In this document: piece after piece, positions 11,453 through 24,619 of the stretch | Layout of the letters: each line of letters begins with the position of its first letter | How positions within the stretch are numbered: position 1 is the first letter of the stretch | From: Amanita rubescens | Taxonomy: Eukaryota; Basidiomycota; Agaricomycetes; Agaricales; Amanitaceae | Assembly (NCBI GenBank): GCA_015039365.1 | Contig: WION01000171.1 | Location: 1 to 64,000, forward strand | Length of the DNA stretch: 64,000 nucleotides | Direction of reading: 5' to 3' | Notes under the pieces: generated by a model | Seen by the model: the letters and a program-made list of their open reading frames with translations, nothing else | What the model was told of the DNA's origin: nothing | The model's database searches: none | Translations under genes and position numbers: made by a program

Positions 11453-14400
11453 ATGTTGAAGTTATGTCGCGCGGAGGATGGAGAATTATTCCAGGTTCGT
11501 TATATGCTGCTCTGGACTCGTTGGTTCTCGTGCTTAAGACTTGCGTTTAGGTCAATGCTACGCTTCGAGACATCGAACGGTAGCTCTTTGCATTCCTTAT
11601 CCTGTGAATCGCGGCTAAATGCAGCGCATGATTAGGACCGGGAGTCTCGAGACGTTTTTACACCAAGAAACCAATGTTGACCCCAACGCCGCACTCGCTT
11701 TTCTGTCCGACGGTAGACGGCTAACGAATGGGAATATCCGTGAGCTTGCTGGCATGCCGGATCAGGTTGGAACCCTATTCTCGTCTCTGGGGCACATTTC
11801 AACCTCCTATCTGTCTTTAGACCATCTACGTTTACAACAAGAATTATATTGATGAAAATTATGATGAAGTCTTGCGGCAACTTCGTGTTATACCTCCACT
11901 TCAGCCACCAATTGAAGGTAGTTTGCGATACTCCAGTCAATCAATTCATCTTTTGAAATTTGCTTAGACAATATTGCTGCAACCCCGCCCTTTCGCCCTG
12001 CCCAACTTGCAACGTCTGCCCTTCGAACCGCGCATCTCCACCATGACCATCTGAATAAATTATATGAATCACTGCAACGCCAATACGATGCCATGCATGT
12101 GGCTACCTTGAGCCTCGATCGTCATGTTCTGACAATAGCTGAAACCTTCAACTCCGTTGCTGAGACGTCGAAGGTTGAGCTCGAAAGACAGGCCATCCTA
12201 CTCTCTGGGGTGCAAGCTGATTTGAACCTTATTCGAAAGGTCAAAGTACACTCTGAGTTCCTCTCTCCTAACGTCCGAAAGGCTATTGAGGTAGGGGGTG
12301 AATCTCGGACTTTGGGAGACTACGTTTCAGTAGTAAAGATGAAACAAGTGGCAGAAACCTGTGCACGGACTCATGGTACGTTCAAGAATCCTTGCCTCGC
12401 TAATTTGATGTGATATTCGTTATAGAGGATCTCAAACTGCGCTTTACTCAAGTGGAGCAAAAGGTTCGGCAATTATCGGAGGGTGCCAGCTATGTGCGCT
12501 CTATCGTCGCTAACCACGAGTGAGTGAATGAAGAGTAGCAGTTGCCTCGATCGTTGAATAGGCGGTAGTCTTCTAGAAGACGCAAACGTGTGCCGGAGAA
12601 GAGCGCAAGATGTATTTGATAGAGTGACAGATAGAGTTGCGATCATTCAAGGTATGTGTGAATTGATGCTTGGCTGTACTTGCTGAACTGGCTCGTAGGG
12701 GGACCTTCCCCCGAGACGGACGGTATCCCACAGGGTAGGTAAATTCGCCCCTGGTTCCTATTGTATTCATTTTTGTTCCAGAGCTTCGCCAATGCGATAC
12801 TTCTCTTCGAAATGAACTGCAGTACATGACGGAAGTTAAGGTGAGATGTGCAATACTTGTAGGGTTACTCTATCATAACTATCGTGTCCTTAGAATGCTC
12901 TCATAGAGCAGTGTATTGGCGTTCTGAGACGAGTGGGCCATCTGAACGGCGAGGTCGTCCAGATACCTCCTGCCTTGGTGAACCTCCAAGCTAGTTTTCG
13001 GGGAAAGAATAGCTTCTTGCACATTCAGCGGTTGCATAACATGTTATACGCGTACGGAGCTACCGTTGTTGAAATTGTGAGGCGTAAAGAATTTTGTAAG
13101 AACATTTCTAGGACCGATATTACTTTTCGTTGATTCATACCCTTCAAGCACGATTCTTTTACCACCGGGCGCAGAGTATTTTGGAAGTAATGGCGAAACT
13201 TTCGTAAGTACCTCGGTCCGTTGGTTCTGCCTTTATGAACTCGTGGATTAGTGCAAGCGAACGGAAGAAGCGCCAACTGTATCGTGGCGAGGTACACGGC
13301 CAGCTTCCATTTGATACTCCGGGAATGGATGATCCCGTACCGGCTATTGACTTCTCACCCACGGGCAATCCAGACTCTCCCTATTCACTTGAGCGTGAAG
13401 ATGTACAAGGTATGCACTACAGCATTTCGTGCTTGTTATCAATTCTCTGAGCTCATGTGGTGCTCATGTCAGGCCTTCTACTCATCTTTGATGACCTTGC
13501 GGAATATGCAAACCAAGATTCAGTGGCACTCAAGGCGGTGAGCGAATGTCGGAATGCTTTGAATAAGCTTGTGAGCAAGATGGATAGCCTTGAGCCAAGC
13601 TTTGATAAAATTGCCGAACGCTCATGCAAGTGTCAAGTTACATTTTTCTCAGAGATGACTAATGCTTCTAACAGTGCTATCCGCTTCGAGACTATCATCA
13701 TCTCGCAAACGTTGTAAGCATCTATGTAGATGTATCACAGACATGCTTTTCTCATTAATTTTTAGCATTGGAGGTGGAGGAGCAAATGTTTCAGGAACTT
13801 GTCGAACAGCTTCGAATCGCTCAAGAGACCAACTCCCATCAGGAATCCATCTTCCAGGCAGAGCGCCTTAGCATGCAAGCAGAGATACAGAGGTTGAAGA
13901 CTGAGATGAAAAACGCTGAGGCATCTACTTCTTCTGAGCATGAACACGCCGATCGCTTGGAGAGAGAGCTACACCAAGCTCGGTCCCAGACGGAGGCTGA
14001 CTCAACAGCGCGGAAGATCGTGGAGGAGAGAAATGCGGATTTGGCAAAGGATCTGGAGAGTCAGGGCCAAGAACTTGCTAGGGCCCTTGCGGATGCCACT
14101 GAATTGGCGAGTACCGCTGAAATGTTGAAACAAGAGTTGAAACGAGCGAAGGCAGAGGCAGAGGAAGTGAAGGTTTTGGAAAAGAGGAATGAAGAGAAGG
14201 TGCAGGCGCTGTGTGATATACAAGCGAAGCACTTGAGGGAATTGGAAGAAGCCCGTGCCAGAGGAGAGAACTTGGAAGCTCAGATTAAGGCCGCAAGGGC
14301 GGAAAGCGAAGAAGTGCACACGGCGTTACGGGAAGCGAGATCGGATAAGGAACGATTGCTCAGAGTGCAGGCGTCAGAGCATGACAGGATCATCCGGGAT

Positions 14401-16441
14401 CACATTGCCGAGGCAGACGGTGACCGAGCGGTTTTAGAGCGGCAATTCCATGAACTCAAGGCATTGAACGAGCTTACCGAGCGGCAGGTCAAAGACTTCA
14501 AGGCCGATATTGAAATTGCAAACTCTGATGCAGTTGGACTGAGGGAGGAGCTACAGCGTGTAGAGCATGAGCTCAGAGATGCCAGGCACATGGAGCAGTT
14601 GCTACGGGAGGATTTGAGGACCGGACAGCTGTCGCAGGCGACGTTCGAGCAACGTCTCGAAGAGAGCGACCGACTGATTGCGCAAATTTTGAACGTTGCC
14701 ATTCAGTTCAGGGACACGCATGTGAAGGCGCTTCGGGCCGCTCAAGTGATGGTTATACCTCCTGGGTCATCTAAAAGTCATTCTCAACCCAATCAACAAG
14801 GAGCAAACGGCAGCCCACCTCGTGCAGATTCCCCCGCTGCGTTGTTCACCTCGCTGCGGCACAGCACAATGATTACTGAGGCCCTGCACGGTGCCTTGGA
14901 CGAACTGCCTTCGATCGATCCATCTGATCCCACTATCGCTCTAGAAGCTCTACGGAGCTTTGACCATGACCAATTCCTCGAGGCAATCGGCAAAGCCGCT
15001 AGTACCATACGGAAGTGGCAAAGACAATGCCGAGATTACCGAGAGAAGGCAAAGGGCAAGATTTCATTCAGAAATTTCGCTAAAGGTGATCTTGCGCTCT
15101 TTCTCCCTACCAGAAACTCCATAAGCAAACCCTGGGCAGCATTTAATGGTAAGTGTTGTGTTTTGCTTTATCCATTTCCCTGCAATGTGCTCATGTCCAA
15201 TGTTTTTCCTTCGCCCTCAGTTTCATTCCCGCATTACTTCCTACAAGTAACAGGTCACCTGGCAGAGCAACTGAAAACGCGAGAATGGATTGTTGCTCGA
15301 ATAACATCCATAACGGAGCGTATCGTTAACCAACAGGTATGCCATTTGATTTGCGAAGGTAACTTAGGGTCATCATATACTTCTACAGGACCCTTCGACT
15401 AATCCATACGGTCTCGGAGATGGAGTCAAGTACTATATGCTCGAGGTCGAAGATTGGACGCAACCCAGTCACAATAAACGGCGGGGAGGGGTATCAAAAA
15501 AGGGTGCAAACGACAGCGAGACAAGGGAACCAATCTTTCAACCTTCGTCAAGCCCTTTGCCCCTTGTTGCACCAGGACCACCAGAGGATGAGGTCGAGGA
15601 TGTCCGAGAAACAGCGTCACCCAATTCGCGACATTTCCCGGTGCGCACAAGGGCGAATTCATCCCCATCTTCTCGCCCTTCCTCATTGTCACGACTGTTA
15701 GCTCAAGCACCCGTCAATGCAGATTCCCAGCAACTGGAAGACCTAGATCCTTCCATTTCATCGTTACAGGAAATGGTAACTAAACCATCATCGTACCACC
15801 CAGCTAAGGTACCAACACCTATAACTTCCTCACCTCAAACATTATCGCCAACAATACCTGATGCCTCTTTGCCTATGGGACATCTACCTGCGGTTCCGTC
15901 ACCCTTACGCCCAGGATCTCGCTCATCTCGTATGTCGACAGGGTCAAAATTCTCAGCAGCTCGGTTGCCAGTATTAGCGGGCGCAATCGCAGGCTCCTCT
16001 GGAACCGTGAAGGCGGCCCCGACTACGGCATTATCGGAGGAACAACCAACTATACCGACTTCCACTTCTCCTGGGGATGCCAATCCATTTGGCTCGCCGC
16101 CAACACCCTCGCCGCCTGATGAACCAATATCTGGGGGCATAAGCAATGTTCTTCATGAGAGAAGAAGGTCCATGTCATTGCAACCATCACGAACATATCC
16201 AATATCTCCCCAGACAATAGCTGGAGAGACCGTCAAAGCGACTGCAACCAGCACTCTCGCTAGTCTGGCAAACTCCCTGGGGTTTGGAAGACGGAAGAAT
16301 TCTATACCACACTATCCAGTGCCTTCACGGTTATCAAAAGTAACAGAAACCGGTAACAGTAATTCCCCCACGGGAAGCATTTCTAATCTCGCTCCAAGCC
16401 CTGAGGGTTCTTCAGCGAGTGACTTGCTAAGGAAATTTTAG
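11453..16441 (+). CDS. ATG11: Autophagy-related protein 11 (selective autophagy scaffold)
   Basis: Atg11 is the cytosolic scaffold that links cargo receptors to the Atg1 kinase in selective autophagy (the FIP200 counterpart). The start at 11453 gives MLKLCRAEDGELFQV, a ubiquitin-like N-terminus that continues over several short introns as NATLRDIERTGSLETFL and LSDGRRLTNGNIRELAGMPD. An APG17-type helical region follows (HHDHLNKLYESLQRQYDAMH; LSPNVRKAIEVGGESRTLGDYV). From about 13770 to 14740 comes a long coiled coil rich in Glu, Lys, Arg and Leu. The conserved C-terminal ATG11 domain contains KISFRNFAKGDLALFLPTRN, PWAAFNVSFPHYFL, LAEQLKTREWIVARITSITE and YGLGDGVKYYMLEVEDW. A Ser/Pro-rich tail ends at 16441. 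Length (roughly 1,250 residues) and order fit the family; exact exon borders were only partly traced. Confidence 0.92.
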
Positions 16442-18046
16442 GTTAAACGTCTACGAACCCATCTGTTAGAGTTGTAGACATTAATGCATCGCTTTCAGCA
16501 TTGAAAGACTTTGACCGCACTGTATTGTATGTGTTCTTCAACTTTGTACATGGTACGTTTTAGCATTCTTTACTCACGCATATCCATCTTGTGTCAATGC
16601 ATTTTCTTTCACTTTACCAAATCTCCGAGGCGGAACTGACAAGTTTCAGTTTCAATGCAAATGATGAGATAACCTTGGTCACTGTTCTATCTTTGTGGTC
16701 AGCCTGTGTGAGTTCAAGATATCCGGATATCTAAAAAACCACAGGGTTTTTTCATATCAGAGAAGCGAATGGTTTTCCGCATGGTGATAGCGGATTATAC
16801 AGAATCTTCCGAGCCTCCACATTCATACTTTCATCTGCGCTGAATATTCTCGGTCTCTCATAGTATGCTCCCCATCTTATTTGCGTCTTTATAATCATTA
16901 GCGATCCCCATCTCTCCGGCGCAGACGACATAGGCTGACGATCAAAAATCCCCTGCTATCACAAGGTACGGCGCGAGTCTGAATCTTCTAGCCAAACCCT
17001 TTTCGAGTCAAATTCGATTGTCAGTCTTGTAATCATATGCCCTTCAGGCTTCGAGCTACAACCGCCGGTCTTTGATATCATCCCCAGCACATGATTTCCC
17101 TCGCTAGGCGACGCCCCTTGTCCCTTGTCCAGCCTCTTTCTAGATTGAGGATGCTTTCATCTCCTACCACGGCCACTCAGGCTATCCTGGTATACAGCTC
17201 CCGACAACACTTTCACGGCAGTCAACCACTGCTGTTCGTTGATAAGCCACAGTAATGCATTCAGGCAATGTAAAAACTACGGTGCTGTATAGTAGAAACG
17301 TCTCGATGGTTCCGGATGGTAAGCTTATCACTATGATCCGTGGATCCACGCAAGGCACATGTGATTTACAGCTGTGATAGATCGACTCGTGGCAGGTGCG
17401 TTTTGATACCGATACATATATGGAAAATGAGCCTTGTACATATATGATCGGAACTCGACCTCAGCGCTTGGACGATTGCATTGTCCTTATCAATGCTATC
17501 ATATGTACGAAGGGAACCATAGGGTCCTGTATAAAGAACATTGACCCTTAAATTTTCCTGCTGTAGTTAATTAAGCATGCATAATGGATGAAGGGATAGC
17601 TGGACCCCACAAACGAGCGCCTTGCACAATGAGGGCTCCGCCACTGGTGTCACACGCGCCGCACGGCGGAGATCTGTTGGCAAAGGAACAGAGTTGATAG
17701 ATGAAGTTAATAACCGTGCTGATCGTGGAACGGAACTTCAAGCGTGGCGCGGAGAATCTGGGGATGTTCTCAACGTGGCTTTGTTAGTCCCGGCAACCAC
17801 GGAAACCTGGACATCTCGGTCTTGATAAACGTGTTTGGAGTTATCTAGTAAAAGCCTTTCGACTATCGAGAAACTTGTTTTGTGTTTTTTTTTCGTGAAT
17901 CAAAGTCGTGATTGTCAGCCCATACCAAAGTCAGCCTCGAGAGGAGTAATTGCCAGCCGCATCTGAGAAAAGGAATAACAACCTCAAGAGGAGCAAAATC
18001 TCTCTAGTTCTTCCATTCTCGCTCATTGCTGGTCCTCGTTGTCAAT
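16442..18046. other. Intergenic stretch between ATG11 and the M35 protease
   Basis: About 1.6 kb with no supported gene. An open frame at 17622-17825 has no recognisable feature. Two A/T-rich runs and a T9-type tract near 17884 are present. No repeat of the window maps here. Confidence 0.45.
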
Positions 18047-19468
18047 ATGAAAAAAGCCGTGATCATGATGCTCTTCTTCTGCGACGCGTTTGCAACCAAA
18101 TCGGTGGGATTAGACCTTTCCGGTAAGTGGGGCCTACTGTCTCGTTAGAATAAGCCTCCGAATGCGTACTTGCAGGTCCTGGTATCGTTGGGCTAGTTTC
18201 GGACTTCTTCATAATGGCCAACATAACCAACACGGGGAATGAGTCGCTGCGTTTGTTGCACCATCCCAACTCTTTAATCTCCAACCTCCCTACGGAGAAA
18301 TTCCACGCAGTCAGAAAGGAAGGCCAAAAGGTACCTTCGTTCATAGGAGTACGGGCAAAGTTTGTACAGCAGACGGCCGCCGCTAAAGGAGCATATACTT
18401 TCATTTCGCCGGGCGAGTCTGTCGAAGTGACGCATGATGGTAATTGCAAAGGCGCTACATCGATCTCGATTCTAATCTTTTAATTTCCCAGTGAGCGAGA
18501 TCTACGACTTTTCTTCTGCCGGGGGAGGAACGTACACCCTTACGCCATCGTTCCCGACCTTCTTTGTCCTAGATCGTGTGGACAAGAATGGCCGTTTTAT
18601 CATCGAAAAGCTTGAGGTTTCATCATTCGATCCCGTGGCCGTCATCGTGCTTGATGACGCCCTATCCAAGACTAGTTCCTTATCCACGATTGTTGGCCGT
18701 AGGGCTAGCCGCATCATTCGCGATGGCGGGAAAGACCAAGCGTCATATCTTCGTTGTAGTGAGTCTCAGCAAGCTGCACTTCGTGCCGCCGCCATTGCCG
18801 CACAGGGGCTCGCGAATGAGGCCTATGAGTTTGTGTTTTCCACGTCGCGTGTTCAGGAGGTATTAATCCGCCCATCGTATAGGTATCTTCAAGATCTGTC
18901 TCCCCAATCGCCTTCTCCGAGTGAACGTTATCAAACTTGGTTCGGAGAAATAACCAAGCCGAATTATGACACTGTCAAGATGCATTATGGGTTGATCAAA
19001 GACAGCGACTTTTCATCGTATACGTACGATTGCACATGCAACGAGAACTCGGTGTATGCGTTTGTAAGGGCCATCCAGTGCGTTTCCCTTCCCCTTGTTT
19101 GGCACGTCTAATTATACTGTGTTTGCAGATGCGGTGTCATTTACATTTGTGGGAAGGAGTATTCTCTCCGTTATCTTGGATGCCCATCTGACGCACACAT
19201 GCAGGCGCATTTTGGACCGCACCTCCTATAGGTGTCGATTCACAGGTCCGTTGTCCCGAATGTATCTTCTAACTAGCGCCCAAAATAAGTTTGGCAGGGG
19301 GGTACTCTCCTTCACGAGTCTTCTCACTTTACGTGCAATGGCGGCACTATGGATTATGTCTATGGCCAAGATGACTCAAAGTCCCTTGCAGCGAACGACC
19401 CAGATACAGCTGTTATGAATGCGGATTCGCATGAGTATTTTGCAGAGAACCCATCGGCGCTAGTGTAG
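18047..19468 (+). CDS. Secreted M35 metalloprotease (peptidyl-Lys metalloendopeptidase type)
   Basis: Extracellular zinc protease of the deuterolysin/aspzincin family. Exon 1 encodes a hydrophobic signal peptide (MKKAVIMMLFFCDAFA). A propeptide with an immunoglobulin-like look follows (MANITNTGNESLRLL; SAGGGTYTLTPSFPTFF). The catalytic domain starts around YLRCSESQQAALRAAAIAAQG, continues through ERYQTWFGEI and FSSYTYDCTCNENSVYAFV, and after two introns holds the zinc motif GGTLLHESSHF (HExxH) with GGTMDYVYG downstream supplying the third Asp ligand. NADSHEYFAENPSA closes it at 19468. Gene order of motifs matches fungal peptidyl-Lys enzymes. An RR pair in VGRRASR may mark propeptide cleavage. 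Likely role: nutrient release from proteins. Confidence 0.9.
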
Positions 19469-19807
19469 TACCATACGACTTCTGTACACGTTTACCACCG
19501 GCAAGGGTTCAAATTGTTCCGAGTAGTGGATTTGTACGTACAAAGTGGCGAATGGTGAAGAAGGTCGGAGCGCAAGCCCCATTTCTGGTGGAGGAATTCC
19601 ATAAGGCAGACGTCATACTCACGATTATAGATGCCGTCGTTGAGCGACAGTGGGGGCACAGCAGACCCACAGCCAACCGTGAGCCAAAAGCGTGCTAGCC
19701 TGGACATTGGAAGGGTCGGCAACTAAACGATCTCCGTTAATTCTATTTTATTTCTGTACTTAAATAAATAACGTTCGATTCGCAGGGACAGTTCCAACTC
19801 GCCTCTG

Positions 19808-20532
19808 ATGTTCTTCCGCCTTACCACTGCTGATTCCCCTCCCCAGTCCTCTCGTCCCATACCCTCTGTCCACTCTCCCGACCACAAGGGAGGTCTCACC
19901 TTCACAAAATTATGTCTCAAGCTCAAACGCCACGGAACCTCCGAGTCAGCCGAATCCAGGGATGAGCGCACATCGCAGTGTTCTCTACCGCCACTTAATG
20001 GCTCCCCAGCCCCGACTCTTCCTACACCTCCCCCATCCCCTCAACAAACTAGAGCCCCTTTAGAAGGCTCCACTTCTTCATCATCTCCACAGTCCCCATT
20101 CACGTCTGCCGCGTCTTCCCCCCAATCTAGCCCTACCAGGTCTCCCAAACGAAAGCATCACGCCGAATTCTCATCTGGACAAATACCCCTCTCCCACCCT
20201 GGAATCGCGGAGCATGCTTGCCCGCGAAGAGAATCCATCGAAAGACTAGATACCTACCACTGTACAGACGGCGTCAATGTCCCCGTCCTCCTTCGCAGCA
20301 CCAGAACAGAACTGATAGACATCGCTTCTATCCTGGGCGCCAACGCGCTCGTAGAAGAACAGTACGTATATCCAACCCTTTGCGCCGCTCAAACCGCGCG
20401 TTGCTAAATTCGTGATTTTTTAGGTGGAGATGTACTATTTACGGTCCCAGGGGCCGAAACAAACTTATGTACAAGATTCAGGTGATTTTTCCTCTCGTTG
20501 ACTACGCAACACCACAGGATATCGATCGCTGA
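19808..20532 (+). CDS. Ser/Pro-rich hypothetical protein
   Basis: Two exons (19808-20361, 20424-20532) join in frame across a 62 nt GT-AG intron to 220 residues. The first 140 residues are low-complexity, rich in Ser, Pro and Thr, with a basic patch SPTRSPKRKHHAEF. The last 75 residues look folded: YHCTDGVNVPVLLRSTRTE, IDIASILGANALVEEQWRC, YGPRGRNKLMYKIQ. I do not recognise a family. It ends 460 bp from the convergent HET-C gene. Confidence 0.55.
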
Positions 20533-20992
20533 CCTGGTGTCGTACACAGATACACTACAAGGCCCAAGCTACGCGCTCAACTTTAGCCGATCCCCATCAA
20601 CCTGTCGCGTTGGACCAAACGCGCAGTATACCAGGTCTCATGACTGTCGTGCGACGAAACGAAGATTAAGCGTTCCAGGTCTCCGTAACGGACATCAACC
20701 GTCCCTTAAGTTTGTTAGCATTGCCACACGGGCAATTAGCTCACGCGTTCCTTTCACATTCCCTTCTTCCTTCTTTCACAGATGTACTCTAGATCATGGA
20801 CCATCTTGCATGAAAAAATAGAAACTTGTACAGCATGTATATTTCATATCCTTCACTGTTACCCATCTCGTTTTAATAGGTCATCATTGTCATTTGATAC
20901 ATGCTTCATCACGGGCTACATTGTACATTGTTAATTTATCACGACAGAATACAAAGTAAAATTAAAACAATTGTCCTCGGTCTCACGGAACT

Positions 20993-23900
20993 TCAATAGC
21001 GCCATCCGTATTGATTGGGATCGTCTGACTGCGACGGATTCGCGAATCTAGGTTCCTGTGGAGTTTGTCCTTGGTATGGTTGCGAGTTTGGGAAGCTAAA
21101 CGGTGTCTCAGGCACAGGTCCTCCTGGAACAGGTTCGGAAAAACCTCCAGGAGCATATCCACTGCTTTCATGGTGATGATAGCTGTGGTCGTGAAGATCT
21201 TCACGGCGTTTATGGTGACCCTCTGGCTGGTCATCATGCCACGACTCGTGTCTGGCCTCGTGTCCATAGTGGTGGTGCCTTCCATACTGAGCAGGTTCCG
21301 CGCCGGAGAAGCCGGGATAAGCAGGTCCAGCCGGTGGTCCAGGTGGAGGTCCAGGTAAAGACGGGGTGTATGAAGGGGCATACCCTGACGTTTCATTGGA
21401 CGTGCCATGAGGCCGATATGGGCTGGGTGGTCTGTATGCGTGACTTGGCGCCGGTTTGGATGTAGAAGTATACAAACTCTCCGCGGCGTAATCTTGGTAT
21501 CTAGGTGTATATTTCGCTTCGGCAGTCGTACTAGCGTAATTCGACGTTGGTTCACCGGTGTTGGCGGTAGTAACATATTGCGAGCTCTTATTCAGAGGCG
21601 GCAAGAACTGCTGCTTAACGCTATGGCTATGCGCTCCAGTTGTCGCAAAAGAACCAACAGAGGGGCCAGGGCCACCTTGCCCAGCATCACGGACATTCTG
21701 GTGATTTCGCACTGCTTCCTTTGAAAGGCGTCTCAGGATTGATTGTTGGCTGCTTCCAAGCCCGTGAACCCATAAACGCATGCACTCCAGCATGTCACGC
21801 TGGATCTTGGAGTTTGGGTCACAGAAATCAGGATGAAACCTGCCAGACTTCAGTCTCTTCGCTTATCTCTTGGTCTGAAATTACTTACAAGCAAGAAAGT
21901 ATATCCTCGGTGATGGTCTGAACGTTCAGGGACGTGTCATCCCATGCCTTTGTCACTAAATTGACCGCATGCACCACAACAACTTTCGCTACTTGGCCTG
22001 CAGGCTCGTTGAGGATAGCATTCTGGGATGATTTAAATATCTCGCAGTGAAACTCAGATATTACCTACAAAATGATCTTTACTCAAAAAAGAGTGCGTTG
22101 GATCAGACTGAGTAATGTTAAAGCGACGGTCACGTTTCAGTAGACATGCCCACTCACCGCCCTCGGATCGTTGAAAACTTCGTATTGGTCATTCTTGTTG
22201 ATGACTTCTCCAGATGCCGCAGTTAATCCTTCAGTCGCTTTCCTCAAAAGAGGTCCAAGATACGGCTGAGAAATCCACATGAGAATGGCATCCCAGCGCA
22301 ACAATAAGTACTCATTACCTCGAGAGCCCTAAGCACAAAGACTGTTTGAGAATCAGTCACATCGAATGGCGCAGATCTGGTTTAGCTAACTCACCCGAGG
22401 TCGCATCTGTAATCTTCTCAATTAAAGACCCCAGACCCGGTATTTTGTCTACATTACGTATGAGTTATGCGTCTCGATAAAAGTAATATTACGAACCGAT
22501 TGTCTGAGCAATTACTTTCGTAACTAGCAAGAGATCAAATTGGCAATACTTCATGTAGAACTAAACTGCGTACCAGAATCTCTAAACACGAGAACCTGCC
22601 ACAAGGCGGAGTGTAGCTCCTGCGGGGACATATCTTCGGGTCTCTTGCCTCCTTGCGCAGGCCCCGCTCTAAGTCGCTCGACATTCTCCATGTCCCGGGA
22701 TATTGTGTTGCCTGTTCCACCTGGGAGAGCAGAGAATAGCTGTCGCAAAGTGCCGGCCGTACCGAATCCGGGCTCTCCCCTAGCACCCTGAGAACGTGCG
22801 CGAGCCTTGTCAAGTTCTTGGTTCAAATCAGTCACGGATGCCTATTGATCGAGAATTAGATGGCCCTGACTGGGATTAAAAATAGGCTTACTTCGCTCTG
22901 AAGTTGTGGGGTTGGTAAAGTTAGTCATACGCTCGGACAGTTCCGAGGAACTTACCAAGTGATCGGATGCCTCTAAAGAGAATGTCAGAATGAACAGGAA
23001 GGTTTTATCAGCCAACTTACCGCCGAGTAAGGAAAATGTGAAGTCGCTGGAACCAAAAGTGCCTAGGAGGATCTTTCATACTTGTTGTTCTGGTGCTCAA
23101 AGAGACATACCAGTCACAATCGGAGCTACCCATCTTCCGCTGGGTGCTTGTATGCGGACGTTATCACCTACGTGCATGAAAACATCATTGTACCCCATGG
23201 ACACGAGTGCAAGCTCGCAAAAGTTGGAGTGTGCAGTAAAGTCTTCAAGGGTATGAAGCTGCAGGTATTGTTTCTTGCGCGTCTCTGATATCAAAGTTGA
23301 AACTTACTGCGGTGCCCAGCAATCGAAAGGCCTCATATTGATCTTCTTTCCGATTACCAGAATTACGGTATAATCTGCCATAATGAATACATTGTTGAAG
23401 TACACGTCTAACGTGAGCTTTGGAAGTGTCCCAGTTGCCTCGTTCTGCGACGGGACAATTATATCAAAGCTCTCATTAACGCTGGTGTCAAAGTACCGTT
23501 TGCAATGTAATTCTTCATGCCAGTTTGCGGGTCAATTCGCAATTCCGCAGGCTACATTTACGTCAGATAGTGCTAAATGAATACTTATAGCCATACATCG
23601 ACGGGGCCTCGCAGCTTGGGATTGTATTTTCGAGCATCTTCGCCCTCCGCGTAACCTTTTGGATTATCGATATGTTCAACCTTTACAATGTCAAGATCTA
23701 CGACAAGTCACATCAAATGCGGACGAACGGGAAGGTAGGCGCCTAAGCGCTCCGCAGTGACTTCGAACTCATCTGTGGCATAACCGTGTGCCTTGAGCGC
23801 AGCTTTAGGATGTGTAACCTTATATGAAGCCGATGCTCACAAGGAAGCCGAGAACCATGCAGAGAGTGATAATCGACTGCCGTAACGCTGTCAAATGACT

Positions 23901-24419
23901 GATCAGATAATATCGAGAACATACTTGTAGCTGCAGTCTCTTCAAGCCCGCAACGTCGACAGCCTGACAGCATACAATCAAATTAAGGAACAAAAGAATT
24001 TGCAAGAAGCGCTACCTGACTAAAGTCTCGCAGCCAGTTGCTGATATGGATATTAGGTTTCAATATAGCGCATATATTCAAAGGACAGACCCGAAATACA
24101 CGCGTTTGACATCTAGAGGGGTGAACCTGGTACCTTTGGAGAAGAGGGCGAATCCACTAGCTGTGTGCTTAACAAGATCTGCTAGGGTATCTTCCTGATC
24201 GAAAAGTAAGATTGCTGAATCAGATGGATCACACGAGGCATACTATATCACCGTGTCGAAAAGCTTTGCCTTCCAAATAGGCAAATCTAAGAAGCGTGAG
24301 ACATAGGGGGTAAATGTATGCGCAGTAACTACGGACGAAGGGATATTGCCTGCGCCGAAGGCAAGAACGGCGTGGGGAATACAGAGAGTAAAAAAGAAGA
24401 GGAGGTAGTGGTAATGCAT
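20993..24419 (-). CDS. het-C: HET-C family protein
   Basis: Homologue of Neurospora HET-C, a secreted or membrane-linked protein whose alleles act in vegetative incompatibility there; wider function in basidiomycetes is unknown. The start at 24419 gives a hydrophobic signal peptide ending ...PHAVLAFGAGNIPS, then FAYLEGKAFRHGDIEDTLAD and LFSKGTRFTPLDVKRVYFG over short introns. Further in come the HTLEDFTAHSNFCELALVSMG block (HxLEDxxAHxxxxELAL is the HET-C signature), VRIQAPSGRWVAPIVTG and RARSQGARGEPGFGTAGTL. The last exon encodes a Gly/Pro/His/Tyr-rich tail, the type of region that carries allele specificity in Neurospora. At least 12 small introns are present. It shares a 200 bp divergent promoter with the G3BP-like gene. 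Confidence 0.9.
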
Positions 24420-24619
24420 GATGGTGGAAAGGGATTACGCAGCCACCGCGAATTGCCGAGTCTGTTTGAATATTTTTTGGGCAAGCAAAGTTTGACTGCT
24501 CCCCCGCACTTTGCTCTGGTGGCACAAGCCCCATCTCGCCGTGTACTCTTTAGACCTTTTAATCTTCGGTACGTCTTTTTACCCGCTCATAACTTTCACT
24601 CATTCTTCCCAGCTTTGCA
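24420..24619. promoter_or_regulatory. Divergent promoter between het-C and the G3BP-like gene
   Basis: Only 200 bp separate the two start codons, so this interval must hold both promoters. No known motif stands out. Confidence 0.5.

Noticed and set aside
17092..17148. Possible mitochondrial presequence ORF between ATG11 and the M35 gene
   Set aside because: On careful reading the frame from ATG 17092 hits a stop after 18 codons and shows no targeting pattern.
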